Source: Pyxicephalus adspersus
Lineage: Eukaryota; Chordata; Amphibia; Anura; Pyxicephalidae
Length of the DNA: 64,000 nt
NCBI RefSeq assembly: GCF_032062135.1
Contig: NC_092862.1
Span: 91,823,752-91,887,751, forward strand
Direction: 5' to 3'
Of the stretch, positions 10,780 through 23,136 are shown in pieces. The position numbers and the translations under genes were made by a program. Within the stretch, counting starts at the first letter, position 1; each line of letters starts with the position of its first letter. The notes under the pieces are model-generated. The model made no database searches, was not told where the DNA came from, and was given only the letters and a program-made list of their open reading frames with translations.

Positions 10780-11119
10780 GCCGGGTGGTGAAAAAGGGGG
10801 TGTGGCAAAACACAGCAAATTTAGTGCTCCCAATTGTTTATGCCATGGGTAATAAGTAAACTCTTATTATTTCAGTGTTCTACCTTCTCCCAAATATTTG
10901 TTACAACTTTGTAATGCCTGCCCTGTTAGTATATCCAATTTTTCTATTCTATGTATTTTGCCACAACTGTCCTATGCCGTGTATTGTGACCCAACTTACT
11001 GTTGTTCTAAGTTTTAAGAGTGTAATCCTTTGTAGTAGTGTAATAGTATATTGAATGTGGTGTAACAAGTTAGGCTTAGCTCATATTAGCAGCAAAAAAC
11101 ATTTACCCCTTCTGAGTGA

Positions 11120-11745
11120 CTTCTGGCAACTGCTAGGCACCTAGGATTGATAACAGGTGGTAAGTTCTAGGCACCTAGGATTGGCAACACGCCATAAGTG
11201 CTGGGCACCTAGGATTGGTAACAGGCGGTAAGTTCTAGGCACCTAGGATTGGTAACAGGCCATAAGTGCTGGGCACCTAAGATTGGTAATAGGCGGTAAG
11301 TTCTAGGCACCTAGGATTGGTAACAGGCCATAAGTGCTGGGCACCTAGGACTGGCAAAAGGCCATAAGTGCTGGGCACCTAGAATTGGTAACAGGCCATA
11401 AGTGCTAGGCCCCTAGGATTGATAACAGGCGGAAAATTCTAGGCACCTAGGATTGGTAACAGGCGGTAAGTGCTGGGCCCCTAGGATTGGTAACAGGCGG
11501 TAAGTGCTGGGCCCCTAGGATTGGTAACAGGCGGTAAGTGCTGGGCGCCTAGGATTGGTAACAGGCGGTAAGTGCTGGGCCCCTAGGATTGGTAACAGGC
11601 AGTAAGTGGCACCTGGGATTGGTAACAGGCGGTAAGTGCTGGGCACCTAGGATTGGTAACAGGCGGTAAGTGCTGGGCATCTAGGATTGGTAACAGGCAG
11701 TAAGTGCTGGGCATCTAGGATTGATAACAGGTGGTAAGTGCTGGG
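11120..11745 (+). repeat. 34-bp minisatellite, about 18 copies
   Basis: The unit is close to GGTAAGTGCTGGGCACCTAG followed by GATTGGTAACAGGC. Variants alternate at fixed sites: CACCTAG or CCCCTAG, GGCGGTAAG or GGCCATAAG, TTCTAGG or TGCTGGG. Neighbouring units share variants, as expected from local amplification. One unit near 11605 is shortened. It lies inside the hAT-like element. Confidence 0.95.
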
Positions 11746-12734
11746 CTTTTTCAGAGCTAGAAGTTTTTTAAGCAGCAATGGTTCCTGGCATGAGGAATGG
11801 ACAAATGTAACCTTACTGCCGGTGTGAATTCAGCCTAACTTCAGATGTACTCCTGTGTCTATATTTAGTTAAAGTGAACTTTTGTGAAAACATTTTTTTT
11901 TCACTTGATTCTTTTACAAAATTAGCCCAGCAGGCCCATGCTGGCTCAGCTTCCACCTTTTCTCTGATGCTCACTTGTACGTCCAATGCTGCCTTGCACT
12001 GCGCATGCATGAGACTGAACACTTTTTACATTAAATGAAAGCCTCTGAAGGTGCATGCAAAAAAAAAAAAAAAACGCACATTTTTCCATTACATAACAGA
12101 GAAAGTCACTCTTTAATATAATGTTAAAAATGTGGCGATGCTTTAATAGCATCATGCATGTAATATCAGATAGGGACAAGGCAGACAGTGACCCCCTCTT
12201 ATCACTGTCCATATTCTATATAAAAACAGTTTGTGACGTTTATCCGCAGTGTGTAATGTCCTCGGCAGCGCAGTGTGATCGCTATGGGAGTGTAAAAGCT
12301 GCTTGTCATATTCTGCAGCCTAACAACTCGCTGTGTTCAAACCTTCAGATCTCCTAAACTGTTGGTTGTATTAACTTTTAAGGTACACATGGAGGCATAG
12401 GAAACTTAAACTGTAGGTGCAAGTGGGGGACACTTGTGGCTAAACCTTTTTAAAATGTAATTAGTATGGCGTTCTGAGAACATAAATCTCTACCTAGCAA
12501 AATGTGCTGCCTGCTCTGTTACACGTATCTGTCTGCATCTTACCTCAAACCCCAATTTCTCCAGAATTAGGACGTGCAGGGAAACAAAAATATGAATGGA
12601 AGTGGGAGACACCTGTGGCGATCACCTTTCATCACCATGGCATCATTACAACATTAAAAAAAAAAACTGTCCATCAAAATGCATTTCTTTGTTACACACG
12701 ACTGTAACCTTCCAGTATTTCAACCTCAATAAAA

Positions 12735-13040
12735 TTTAGTGGGCAGAGTTCATTTTCTAATGATGCCATAGTAATGAAGTTTTAAGGGATGTTAGTCACA
12801 GATGTTCCCCACTTGTACCTATATTTTTGGTTTCTTACACCTCCCCATTCCCCAATTGAAGTTCAGAATGTTAGATAAGTGGACAGGAATGTGTAACAGG
12901 GCAGGGAAGCCCATTTTAGTGAGCAGAGTGTTTTATGTTCTAATGATGCTGTAGTAATGAGATTGTAAGGGGTGAATGCGCCCACCACTTGCACCTATAT
13001 TTTTAGTTTTGTACCCCGACTCTCAGTGAAATTGGTGTAC
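12735..13040 (+). repeat. Diverged tandem pair, ~176-bp period
   Basis: GTGGGCAGAGTTCATTTTCT (12739) through CCCACTTGTACCTATATTTT repeats as GTGAGCAGAGTG...TGTTCTAATGATG (about 12919) through CCACTTGCACCTATATTTTT. An older third unit may lie at 12400-12640. Related motifs occur in the hAT-like element at 43200-43620. Confidence 0.6.
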
Positions 13041-13688
13041 AAAGAAGAGAAGCAGACAGTTTCATAGGTATATATTTGTGACAGGTAGGTATATATTTAG
13101 GGGCCCCACCCCAACGCTCCTTGCTATGTTAGTGGCTCCGGGGTCCCCAATTTGCACTTTCAATTTAGGACTCCTAGTTGCACTTTCCCCTGAAACAGCA
13201 ACCCCAAAGTTCAATTTGCCTAACTTTTTACATTTGTGACCCCATATCTTAAAGTTCTTTAAAGCTGGGGGGCTGAAATAATACCTAGTATCTATTAGGG
13301 TCCCCTGTACACCCTGAAAATTACAGGTCATTTTGACATACAGTTTAGGAGATAAGGAGGTTTGTACACACAAAGCTGCGAGGATGCAGAATTCACACGC
13401 AGAGCTAGAGGTGGATACATTCCACAGGCAGATTTTTTTTAATCAGAAATCCGAGCTCATGCTATGAGATAGGGGCGGGGCTGCCTGTGTCTCTTTCACA
13501 TGAAGGCTGAACTGTGTGTGCTCACCTCTCATCGGCAGCAATCCTCTGAACGGATGACACAGCACAGATGACACAGAGCAGCCTCACTGAGATCCGTGCA
13601 TGCGAGGATGAGAGCTGCCGAGAGCTGGGCGGGGTATTCAAAGCAGCCGGGCGGAGCAACCGGCTAAAACCCTCTGGGGAGAACTATG

Positions 13689-14334
13689 CATGGTGTATAT
13701 AGGCCCTTAAACCGAAGAGGAACTGCTGCACCATGCTAATGGGAGTTCCCTCTAGTGGCTACTTTTTCAATCTTTACATTTAATTGAATTACAAAATTCT
13801 GAATAGGCAAATGCCATGAATAGGCAACATGCCAGTTGTGTGTGATGCCTAAATGAACTTTCCCATATCTCCTATCCTTCTCAGCAAAACAGCCAAACAG
13901 AACTGTGATGATTTACTGTAGTTTCCTGACTGGTTCTAAATGGCCACTAATTCTGATGTCTAGCAAAAATATCTGACCTCCCACTGCATGAGGTAGTTGC
14001 ATGTTATCCAAAATGTGGAAAAGGTCAAGGCAAATTAAAAAAGAATTGATTGCACCAGTTTGAATTTCATTATAACCTGACCACTGTCTTAGGTGTGGAT
14101 GGACCAAACATTTACTGCTTCTTACATTCAATAAATAGTGCCTAATGTAGAAGCGCTTTGAACAAACTAAATCTGTCTTCCCATGTGTCCAGGTGCAGAG
14201 GATCCACGGGGATATCCAAAATTACCCCCAAACTTTTTATTTAATAATGCAAAAAAAAAAAAAAACATTTAAAAATAACACCTGAATTTACTGTATTTAA
14301 TAGAAAAGCTCAATTGGGTTTAAACCATATGGAC
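13689..14334. other. Noncoding, one unassigned minus-strand frame
   Basis: A 72-codon minus-strand frame at 13913-14131 (contains NEIQTGAINSFLICLDL) reads smoothly but matches nothing I know and has no convincing splice or start context. Otherwise featureless. Confidence 0.3.
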
Positions 14335-14505
14335 CAGGGGTGGGCAAACATTTTGGCTCAGGGGGCCACAATTAGTTTTATTATATGACAGGGCCAGGCC
14401 AGTATCAGATGGATGTCTTTTATGAACTGATATAAATTACATGTAAAAGCAGGCCAGATTAAAAAGCCCAATAGGCTGAAGGTGGCCTTTGCTGATACGG
14501 ACCTT
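14335..14505 (+). mobile_element. hAT-type MITE, left end only
   Basis: CAGGGGTGGGCAAACATTTT followed by GGCTCAGGGGGCCACA is the classic terminal and subterminal form of hAT elements. The matching right end is not seen, so the copy is truncated or decayed after the GGCTGAAGGTGGCC stretch. Confidence 0.65.
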
Positions 14506-17500
14506 TGGAATATTTCGATAAAGATGATCCAGCAGATTTTCTGCCATACTAAAAAATACCGGTAGCTATTGCCTTATTTTGATTCTATAGATGGATATAG
14601 ACTAGGGAAATCAAACAATTTAAAGAAAGTAAATTACATGCTAGTTCATGAGGCAACAGCTTGTGTATCAAGGTGTACCTACGATCAGTTTAGGTTTACC
14701 TATTCAATCATAAATACATTTTTGTAAATTTTTCTGTATTTGTCCTATATTTTTATCTATTGGTCTGTATGTATTTGCCAATAATCATATTTTCTTGTCT
14801 ATTCTAAGCCTCATAGAACTCTCTTTTTTCAGCATTTATTTAAAAAACACATTCAACTGGATTTGTCTCACCATCTCCCTTTTTTCAGTGAACTAACATT
14901 AAAAATGCTTTAATAAGTGTAATGCAAGTTCATTGAGCATACTGAATTGGCATTAACAAAGCTATTCTTTTTACTAATAGGTTCAGTTGATAACAAGAAT
15001 CTGTGTTATGTGAGTGAAGGCAGGTTTGTCAACATTTCTTGCACTGCTTTTCTATTTATCTTTATCCTCTTACTTTAGGAGTAGAAGCTGAATATTGCTT
15101 TTCACGTCACACAAAACTCCCCCAGCAATTTGTGCATTGCACACATGTTCAGGTTATTCCCAAAGGAATGAGTAAAAGGATGTAAATCAGTAAGGATTTC
15201 TAAAAATACATTTAAATCTGTAGATACTGTACCCAGAAAAATCTATTTTGCTGTTCCTTAATATGGCAAGCTAAATGTCATAGGTAAAGAAAGCAAGTTA
15301 AAGTATGTAAAGCAAATGCATCAAAACAAAAGGTAGCTTAAAAAGACAACTGATACACATCAAGAGTTACTATCTCAGCTTGCTTAGCTTTATACCCTAT
15401 CAGAGCAATCGTTACATTTAGGCAATAGGACTCATACCCTTTGTAATTACTAATGATATTGAAAATTTAAACAAAAAGCCAACTGGGAAGGAAAAGGGAA
15501 GGAGCAAATCTAAATACAAAAATAATATGATCTGCTCAAAGGAGATGAAGCAAATGTGCCAAACTGACAGTGGTTGCCTTGTAGGTACATAGCAATAGCA
15601 GAGAGGTAGAGCAGGGCATGCCAGGTAGGTAGGTCTTTGGTTTAAAGAGGAAGCATTTTAAGGCATTCCTTGTATGCCTATGGTGCATAACTGGAATAAC
15701 TTATCACCTCTGTCCTCCCCTTGCCATTTTGAACATGTACACAAAAAATAGGTTAAACCTCAGACCAGTGTCGATATGTTTTTTTCCCAGAAAAGGTCTT
15801 TCTAGTGCCCTGCTCAATCTTGTTGGATAGATTGCAAAGCCAATATTGTAAGGGGATTTTCCAGGAAAAATGAAAATAACTCCCAGAAAATTGTTGTATT
15901 TACAAATGCTTTGGTATTGTCATGTTTATTTCTTTTGTTGTAACACATAAGAAACACATAAAAGCAGAGAAAAAAAGTCTCAGACATTCGACACAAAATG
16001 TCAAAAACAGCCAAGACAAAATGATTGCCCTCAACTTAAAATTTAGTAGCACACTCTTTGGAAGAAATAACTGGTGTTGATCACATTCTGTAACAATAAT
16101 TGAGTCTTTTACATATCTCTAGTGGTATTTTTGTTTGCAAAGGTGTAAATAAAAACCCCTAAGCAAAGAAAGATGTGTCTCCTTTTATTGACATTATTGA
16201 AATTTAATTTGAATGGTCATGTAATAGTTTCAAATTGTACAAGAAGAATATCTTGTTTCCAAAAAAAGATAAGGGTTCTAGAGTGTAAAAGTAGTTTTCA
16301 TACATAAAACATGTCTTACATTCTACACCCAGTGCTACATAAACATCCTTGTAAGACTTGTTGGACAACTCTATTCTGACCATTATCCTAATATCAATTT
16401 AATTTGTCATTGGTGAACATAAAACCACTTTTTGACTCTTTTCAATTTACTTTTATAATTCAAAGGCAAAAGATAAAACACAAGACTAGAGGTTAAGAGG
16501 TTACGAAGTATGCCAAAATGCAGAACCGGGCAGCTGAAAAACCAGTATAAATCAAAAGTGTCTAAAGAGTGACTAAAATTAGGACCTGTACAGGTTTTCA
16601 GTCATTGTTGTCAAAAAACATCCCTAGTGATGTTCTATGAGGGGAGGGAGGACAGGTGAGAGGCACCAGCTTTAATAGATCTTTTTAATGATGGGCATTT
16701 AGTGATCATCAATGGCAGATTGCTTAAGGATACTGAGGGTGGCAGCTGTACTAACACTATATTTTTAACCAAGAAGATCATGAACATTTGTCTCAAGCTA
16801 GTCTAGTGTCTTACACAACCCTTATAAATCCATTTGCAGTTAAACAGTAAAAATGTCTACTAGAAGTATCACATGCAAAATTCTAAAGCATAAAGCATTT
16901 TGATTTTATGTGTGCAAAAACATGAAGAAAAACTGTAGGTAATTTACATAATTATTATAACAACTATAATATTACAATATTAACTAATATTATTTAAAGT
17001 GTATCCATACACAAATTGTTTTTTTTTTACTATTGGATAGAATTAGTTAAAATTTAGAAAAGGTTAGAACCCCTGTCAGGTTTTATTGTTCTTTAGGGCT
17101 TCCTATGGGTGTCTGGAAAACGAAGGGAAAATTTGCAACAGGGAGACAATGAACAAAACAAAAAAAGTGAAACTACCATCCCCCTTGGTAACTTCATAAA
17201 AGAATTGTTACTTCTGTCTATTTTGTTGTTGGAGAGTGTCCTCTACTTTCTGTCCTGGAGTGACTTTTCACTAGAAGCGAAGGAATCATTACAATGAAGA
17301 TTGCAAATGTAGAAAATTTACTGATAAACATGAAAAAAACATGAACCTGTTCAAAGAGTATACAGTGTATGATAAATGTTCTCTTTGAACACTCACGCTT
17401 TTTTGAAAAAATATACGGTGAAGAACACCAATTTTTGTAGCGGGATTTTTTAGGTCTATATCAACATTTATTATAAAAATAACAAGAAACAATAATAGTT

Positions 17501-18200
17501 AAGTGCAGAAGGGGAATAATAAGTTATTTGGAGCTGATTAGATCCTAAGTAGGAATACATTTATTTAAAAAAAAGCTTCTTTTGAAATGTAACAGCTCAG
17601 GGCAGTTCCTGGACTAGTGAAATTAAGTTGCAATTTGCTATAAACTTAATGAATGATTACTGCAAATATTAGAAATGATCACTTAAGAAACAGCCAATAG
17701 CATCAATATGCAGGCACAAGGGAGCTGGCAATTTTGTGTGCTTTTACCTCACTGATTCCCTATACTATATTTTATATTCATGTCACTGAGGTACAAATAA
17801 AGTCTCAGGTAACATGAATGTGCTGTAGCCTAAACATCAACCATGTTACATGGTTATATATACTGGATGTTAGATGACTGCACATGGTGTGTACACCCTT
17901 CTTTTTACTGACACCTAAGAACACCAAGCAGTCAAAGGTCCTCTAATTCGCCTGACTGGTGCCCCAAGGTTCGGTTTTCAAAACTGCAGAAAGGCCGATC
18001 TTCTAAAGCTGTCAAAGCTACAGATACCAAGTGACACATGTGTTTAGTAAATAGATACCTTTAGGGGCACATTTACATGCTGTTCTTCTTTGAACCTTTT
18101 CACTGCTCTTAATGCATGAACATTTATGTGGGGTTTCCAGAAAGAATATATTTCACAAGGTATGGAATGTAAAAAGATACCATATAAACATTGTATATGT

Positions 18201-18285
18201 GTAAAATGCATTTAGCTGCGTTATGACATGAACAAAAAAAAAAAAAGTTTCCAAAAGCTTGTTAAGTCCAGAAATATATTAAGCT
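18201..18285 (+). repeat. Local direct duplication, copy 1
   Basis: GTAAAATGCATTTAGCTGCG ... TATGACATGAAC, a poly-A, AGTTTCCAAAAGCTTGTTAA and TCCAGAA recur in order at 19669-19750 with a few substitutions. Confidence 0.85.
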
Positions 18286-19668
18286 TGGTTCAAGAAAGAA
18301 TACTTCAGGCCTGGTACAACATATTTTCCTTCTTTAACATAATCACATCGTAGAAACAGAAAGTGGGATTTATAAGCTTTAAGTGCAGCATACCACAATA
18401 CAAATGGTTTCTGCTTATGCATTGCTAAAGAACAATTGCGTTGCGGGCACTGACAAGTCTAAACTGCAATCCCCTTCACCAAAGGTATGAAGATGGTCTT
18501 TAAAGGTTTTAGTTTAAATTGCTTATTTACAGTTTTGCACACCTATGTTTTTTTCCGTTTAAGAGGCACAATGTAAACTTTACATTTCTCATAACATTTT
18601 TATCTTTTAAATTTAGTTGTTTTTTTGTTTTGTTTTTTAAATAACGATAAATAAATAAATATATAGATTTATTAAACATTTGTCATTAAAAACATAAAAT
18701 CAGTGCCACCACCTTTTAATTCAACATGTTCAGCAAGGAAAGGGTTATAGGCTGCTTTCGCACTAATGGTATTTATGGAGTACTGTTTTAATGAGATATG
18801 ATTGTCAAACAAAAGGAGCTTTGCCTTTCAAAACAGATCTATACAGGCCTGCACTGCTGATAAAAGCCAACTGCAACAAGTACAATGCATTCAAGCTTTC
18901 ATCTTGAATCTAAGATTTACTTTGTGTGACCTTGCCATTTATTAAATCATAATGAATGGCACACAATTAAAAAATAATTGTGTGAGTCTGTTTAATATAG
19001 GTAACAATCCGTTGTGACAATATTTAGAATTGTAACTTTAGTTTGTGCAAAAATAAAAAAAATATAGTTATATATCCTTGTATTGCAGAAATGAACATTG
19101 GCTTCTATACAGAATGAATCAATCACTAGCTGACGCTTCTTGATGCAACTTTTCAATGCTAGTAAATACAATTTATTATAAAAATCAGTTGTATTATGTA
19201 TTTTATATATTTGTATATTGATGTTCTCATGCCATCTGAATTACTGAGCCACCCATATTTTGGTCAATGTTTACAACCCGTTTGTTATTGAAGTCTTTAT
19301 AATAATCTGCTATAACCAAGGTAGGAAAAAGATTAGCAATCAGTAACTGTGAATTTTTATTGATGTTTTAATCCAAATTAAGTTTATAAGTATATTGAGA
19401 AGAACAGTAAAAATACAACTGTTACAAAAAAAGTTGCAATTCAAGATGCACTGAGACATGGAAATGTTTATTCAAGGTGTATCTAAACCAAAAATCAAAA
19501 ATGGAATATATCGCTTAAGATATAATGGCTGCAATATTTTCACTATTATTATTGCTTAGAGCATTAAAGGAAGTACAGAAAATATCTATCTTGCCAGAAA
19601 TGCAGCGTCCATGCTATAAGATAGTATATAAATAAAAAAAAAATAAAAAAAAATAAAAATAATAAAAA

Positions 19669-19750
19669 GTAAAATGCATTCAGCTACACTATGACATGAA
19701 CAAAAAACAAAGTTTCCAAAAGCTTGTTAAATCCAGAATATCAAGCTTTT
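19669..19750 (+). repeat. Local direct duplication, copy 2
   Basis: Second copy of 18201-18285, about 1.47 kb away, preceded here by an A-rich (AAAT)n tract. No target duplication or known family was recognised. Confidence 0.85.
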
Positions 19751-20700
19751 AATCATATATTCACTTGCTGTGAGCTGAAAAAAGGCATCCTATCTATGCT
19801 GTGTAAATGACTAGTCCCATCAATTCTGCATATAACGAAAACAGGCAGACATTTTTTAAATTTAGTCCGAGCTAACCAAGGCTACAGTTACTTTTCTCTT
19901 AACTTATGCCACAAAGGATCACAAGTCATCTGCTATCCTTCAAAACACTTTTACCTGCTTTGCAACTGCTTTGTAAAAGATTGCTAATTAGATAAGAAAG
20001 AGTTTCCATTCAAGTCTACTGAAGTGGTTCAGCAGCAGACAGACCTAAGGAGTTTAGAATCTCTCTCATTTGTTGAATTGATATTGTAGCCTTTGGACAT
20101 GTTAGCACTGGTTCCAATGTGATGAACAGAAGTACCACTTGGAAAAACCAAGGCTTATCATGGCTTAATTGTGTGATGTGCAGGAGTAACAAATGCTAAG
20201 AACTGCCAATCTGCAAACATGCTATTTTTTTTTTTTTTTGGGGGGGGGGGGTGTTAACTACATTAAAAATCCAGAACTGATTATTGTATCAAAATCAGAG
20301 AATCTCTAAAGCAACGATTTGGACAGAAATGATTTGTTGATGATTTTCAACCTTTTTCTGTCCTGTTGACATTGTTGTTACCACATAGGAGATAAGGGAA
20401 AGGGTGCTATATAAACCAGAAACTTACAAATGCAAATTAAATAAAGAAGATTTGCTTTTAGAAGAGTTTAAAATAGAAAGTTAGAACTTGAAAACATTTA
20501 AATCATCAAAAAACAAACAAATAAAAAACAACTCAGGTAATGACTAATAAATTATAAATGGCTTCATAGTGTACCTTTGGCAGGCAGCAAACTATAAGCT
20601 ATAAAAAATGAAACTATAAGCTATAAAATATGAATTTCAGCTAAGATATTTTAACCGTATTCTCAAGGTATGGATAACTCTCCTTTTACACCTTCCACTT

Positions 20701-20890
20701 TTAACTAATCTCAGGCAACGAAAAAGTATCCAAAATGTCGTTATACTTCTTTAAAGCCATTATCATATGATTCTCCAGCTCAGTCATCACTTGTCCACCT
20801 ACTTTGTGGTACATCCTTCCTTGGATATTCACATCACTGCCTGCCTGATGTGTACACTTCCTACTGGCTGTCTGTAGAAAGTTCCTTTTT
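20701..20890 (-). CDS. Candidate 3'-terminal coding exon, unrecognised
   Basis: On the minus strand, the acceptor-like TTTTGGTTCATTCAG precedes an open frame that reads TELENHMIMALKKYNDILDT and ends SLPEIS-stop at 20701-20703. The composition looks protein-like but I do not recognise it. It lies downstream of another candidate last exon (21017-21108), so at most one is the real end, or they are alternatives. It could equally be chance sequence in a 3' UTR. Confidence 0.25.
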
Positions 20891-21016
20891 CTGAATGAAC
20901 CAAAAGATAACATCAGCAAGAGGATATAAGCACTGACAAACCATCACTGGTGCCTCCACAGTGAAACAGGTAAAAAACAGTCAAATTCTGTTGGATGGGT
21001 TAGAGGGAGGTGGGCC

Positions 21017-21108
21017 TTAGCCTACATTCAAACTTCCATCAGGAACATCTTGTGCAGCTTTCGAACCAATGTTCGCATAATATACAGCAGACAGTACTGA
21101 ACAGCTCA
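21017..21108 (-). CDS. Candidate terminal exon, unrecognised
   Basis: A long pyrimidine tract and TTTCGGGAATTTAG on the minus strand lead into a phase-1 frame of 29 codons reading SVLSAVYYANIGSKAAQDVP and ending TAA at 21017. An alternative frame is also open over a shorter stretch. The family is not recognised. The case rests on a good acceptor and a non-random-looking frame. Confidence 0.25.
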
Positions 21109-23073
21109 CTAAATTCCCGAAAACAAAAAAAAGTAGTGAGTAAAACTAAAGCCAAAGATAGAAGTAAACTTTCCAATTAACTCAAAATTATACTTAGTAT
21201 CCAGATCTGTAAAGATAAAAGTGCTGATTTTGCACTTCCTTTCTCTCTGGCCCTTCATAGAATTCAGAGCATCTTGTAACGAACTAAGAACAGAGAGGCT
21301 GTGAAATGACACCAGTGGCTCAGTGGATGATATCTTATATCCTGAGAAACCAGAAGGACATCCAAATTAGCACCATGAATATAGACATATATTGAAAAAA
21401 TGATATGATATAGACTTGAAATATCTCAGGATTTAAATCTAAAAATCAAATGCAAGTGATAGAAAAGAATGGGCACAATCCTGCAATACGCCAAAGCCCA
21501 TTCATGCCCTCAAAAGCATGCCTTAAAGAAGGTAAATTTTGGAAATAAAATGCTCTTTCCAATTTTGCAGGATCATAATCAAACATTGCTTATATCATTG
21601 CTAGAGCTCAAAATAATCAAACATTGCTTTAGCAGCTGTTTACCCAGTCTGACTCTGTGGTAAGTAAATTAAGAACTATTGTATGACTAAAATTGTCTGC
21701 AACATCAAACAAAACAAATATAGGAAAGAACAGTTCATCTAGCAGTATAACAAACATCCTGCAAGGAAGCCTTATTTTTAGATTTGCACTTTAAATTCAA
21801 CCAGTCCTATGTCACAAAACTCAAAAGTCGATTTATAAAATTATGAAAGGAACTCCAGAAAGGAAACTGGCAGCTGCACTAAAAAAACAAAATTAATGTG
21901 AACAGGTTTTCCCTTTGCAGAAAGGAAGATGGTAATACACCTCAGCACCTGTTACATAAACAAGGGTTCCTTTATTCCTCTTACACATTTAATTTCATCA
22001 CAAAATCTAAAGCCAAAGCATATTAACAAAGCAACTGTGGGTTTAAATATGTCAGCAGTCTTTTCTCTTAAACCCATGTAAGACCTTGGGTCCACAATTC
22101 ATAAAGACATACAAATGTATCAAAAAATCAGACATAGACAGTACAGAGTTTCCAATAATGGGTTGCTGGTCTTTACCTGTTTTTGTATCATTAAACATTT
22201 GTTACACATTATGTTTTCTAGACAATATTTAAAAAAAAATCCTATAGTGTCTTAATTTGGAATCAAAACATGTACTGTACTCAACTGATATATACATCAT
22301 TACAGAGAAGTACATCTGAAAACTATGACAGCAGGACATTAGCAGCCCTGCTGTCATCCCCTCCAGTACTTGTACTTGTATTTGATGGTTCATGGTAAAG
22401 ATAGTGGTGCTCTTGAAGACTTCCTTAATACTCCCGCAATGCACTGTTAAAATGAACTGATAACTTAAAAATACCAAAAAAAGTACCAAACCTTAAAGAT
22501 CTGACCTGCTAAATGCATTTAGCAGCCGGGACAAAAGTACATTGGGACTTTTAAATTTTAAGCCATAGAATAAAGGATTTTACTACCTAAAATATTGAAA
22601 TCCAATAGTGAATTCCTGAACCCCCCTTTTTGGTGCCTAACACTAATCCCTTCTTTCCGGATGCCTAATCATATCTCTCCCTGCCCCATGCATGCAAGAA
22701 CATTGTATACATATTAATCTATCTTTGTCAAAGCTTGAACAGGATTGAGAAAAACCTTGAGCAACTGGGCATGTCAGAGAGACTTTTGGTTGTATACTCT
22801 CCTGTGTTACCAAATGACTCCTGCACCCTAAAATTACAAAACAGCTTTAGTTGGAAATAAACTTTCAGGTACACACAGTAATTTATGTTATCATCACAAA
22901 ATACCTATAGCATTATTAATAAACTAACAAACATCCAAGGAGTCTATTTATAAAGCATTGAATCTGACATTCACCAAAACATTCTTTCTTTCACTCTCTA
23001 CCTTTGAAATACATGGACCTGGAAAGTTTTCCACCAAGGAATGTTTCAATGAATGTCAGGTTCAATGCTTTAC

Positions 23074-23136
23074 ACATAGAAGTCAACGTATCCAAACTTT
23101 TTGCAACTTGCCCCTTGATTAGAGCAGCTGCTGAGA
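23074..23136 (-). CDS. Candidate internal exon (63 nt), unrecognised
   Basis: Minus strand: GTTGGATTTTAG acceptor, then a phase-1 frame reading SAAALIKGQVAKSLDTLTSM, then TATGT|GTAAAG donor. Phase is 1 in and 1 out, compatible with the candidate exon at 25070-25183. No homology recognised. Confidence 0.25.

Larger units (their letters stand above)
10732..13688. mobile_element. hAT-like nonautonomous element
   Basis: The left end CAGTGTTCTCCCCAGAAAT is inverted at the right end TCTGGGGAGAACTATG (13673-13688, two mismatches). Subterminal CCGG-containing motifs also mirror each other (GCCGGGTGG at about 10759, CAACCGGCTAAAA at about 13658). A third degenerate copy of this family lies at about 25715-25885. 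No clean 8-bp target duplication survives. The interior has no transposase but carries a 34-bp minisatellite and a diverged ~176-bp tandem pair. The first ~48 bp are duplicated in the left fold-back arm. Confidence 0.55.
14506..20700. other. Transposon-poor AT-rich region
   Basis: About 6 kb with no recognisable transposon end and only random short frames. It contains one local duplication (18201/19669), A/T homopolymers and a T/G tract at 20226-20252. If the minus-strand gene proposed at 20.7-31.8 kb is real, this could be its long 3' UTR or downstream flank. Confidence 0.35.

Noticed and set aside
11120..11745. Regularly spaced repeats as a CRISPR array
   Set aside because: The units are contiguous 34-bp tandem repeats with no unique spacers, in a vertebrate-type genome with no cas genes.
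13913..14131. 72-codon minus-strand frame with a smooth protein-like sequence
   Set aside because: No recognised family, no convincing acceptor or promoter, and transposon fragments on both sides. Mentioned only in the regional note.
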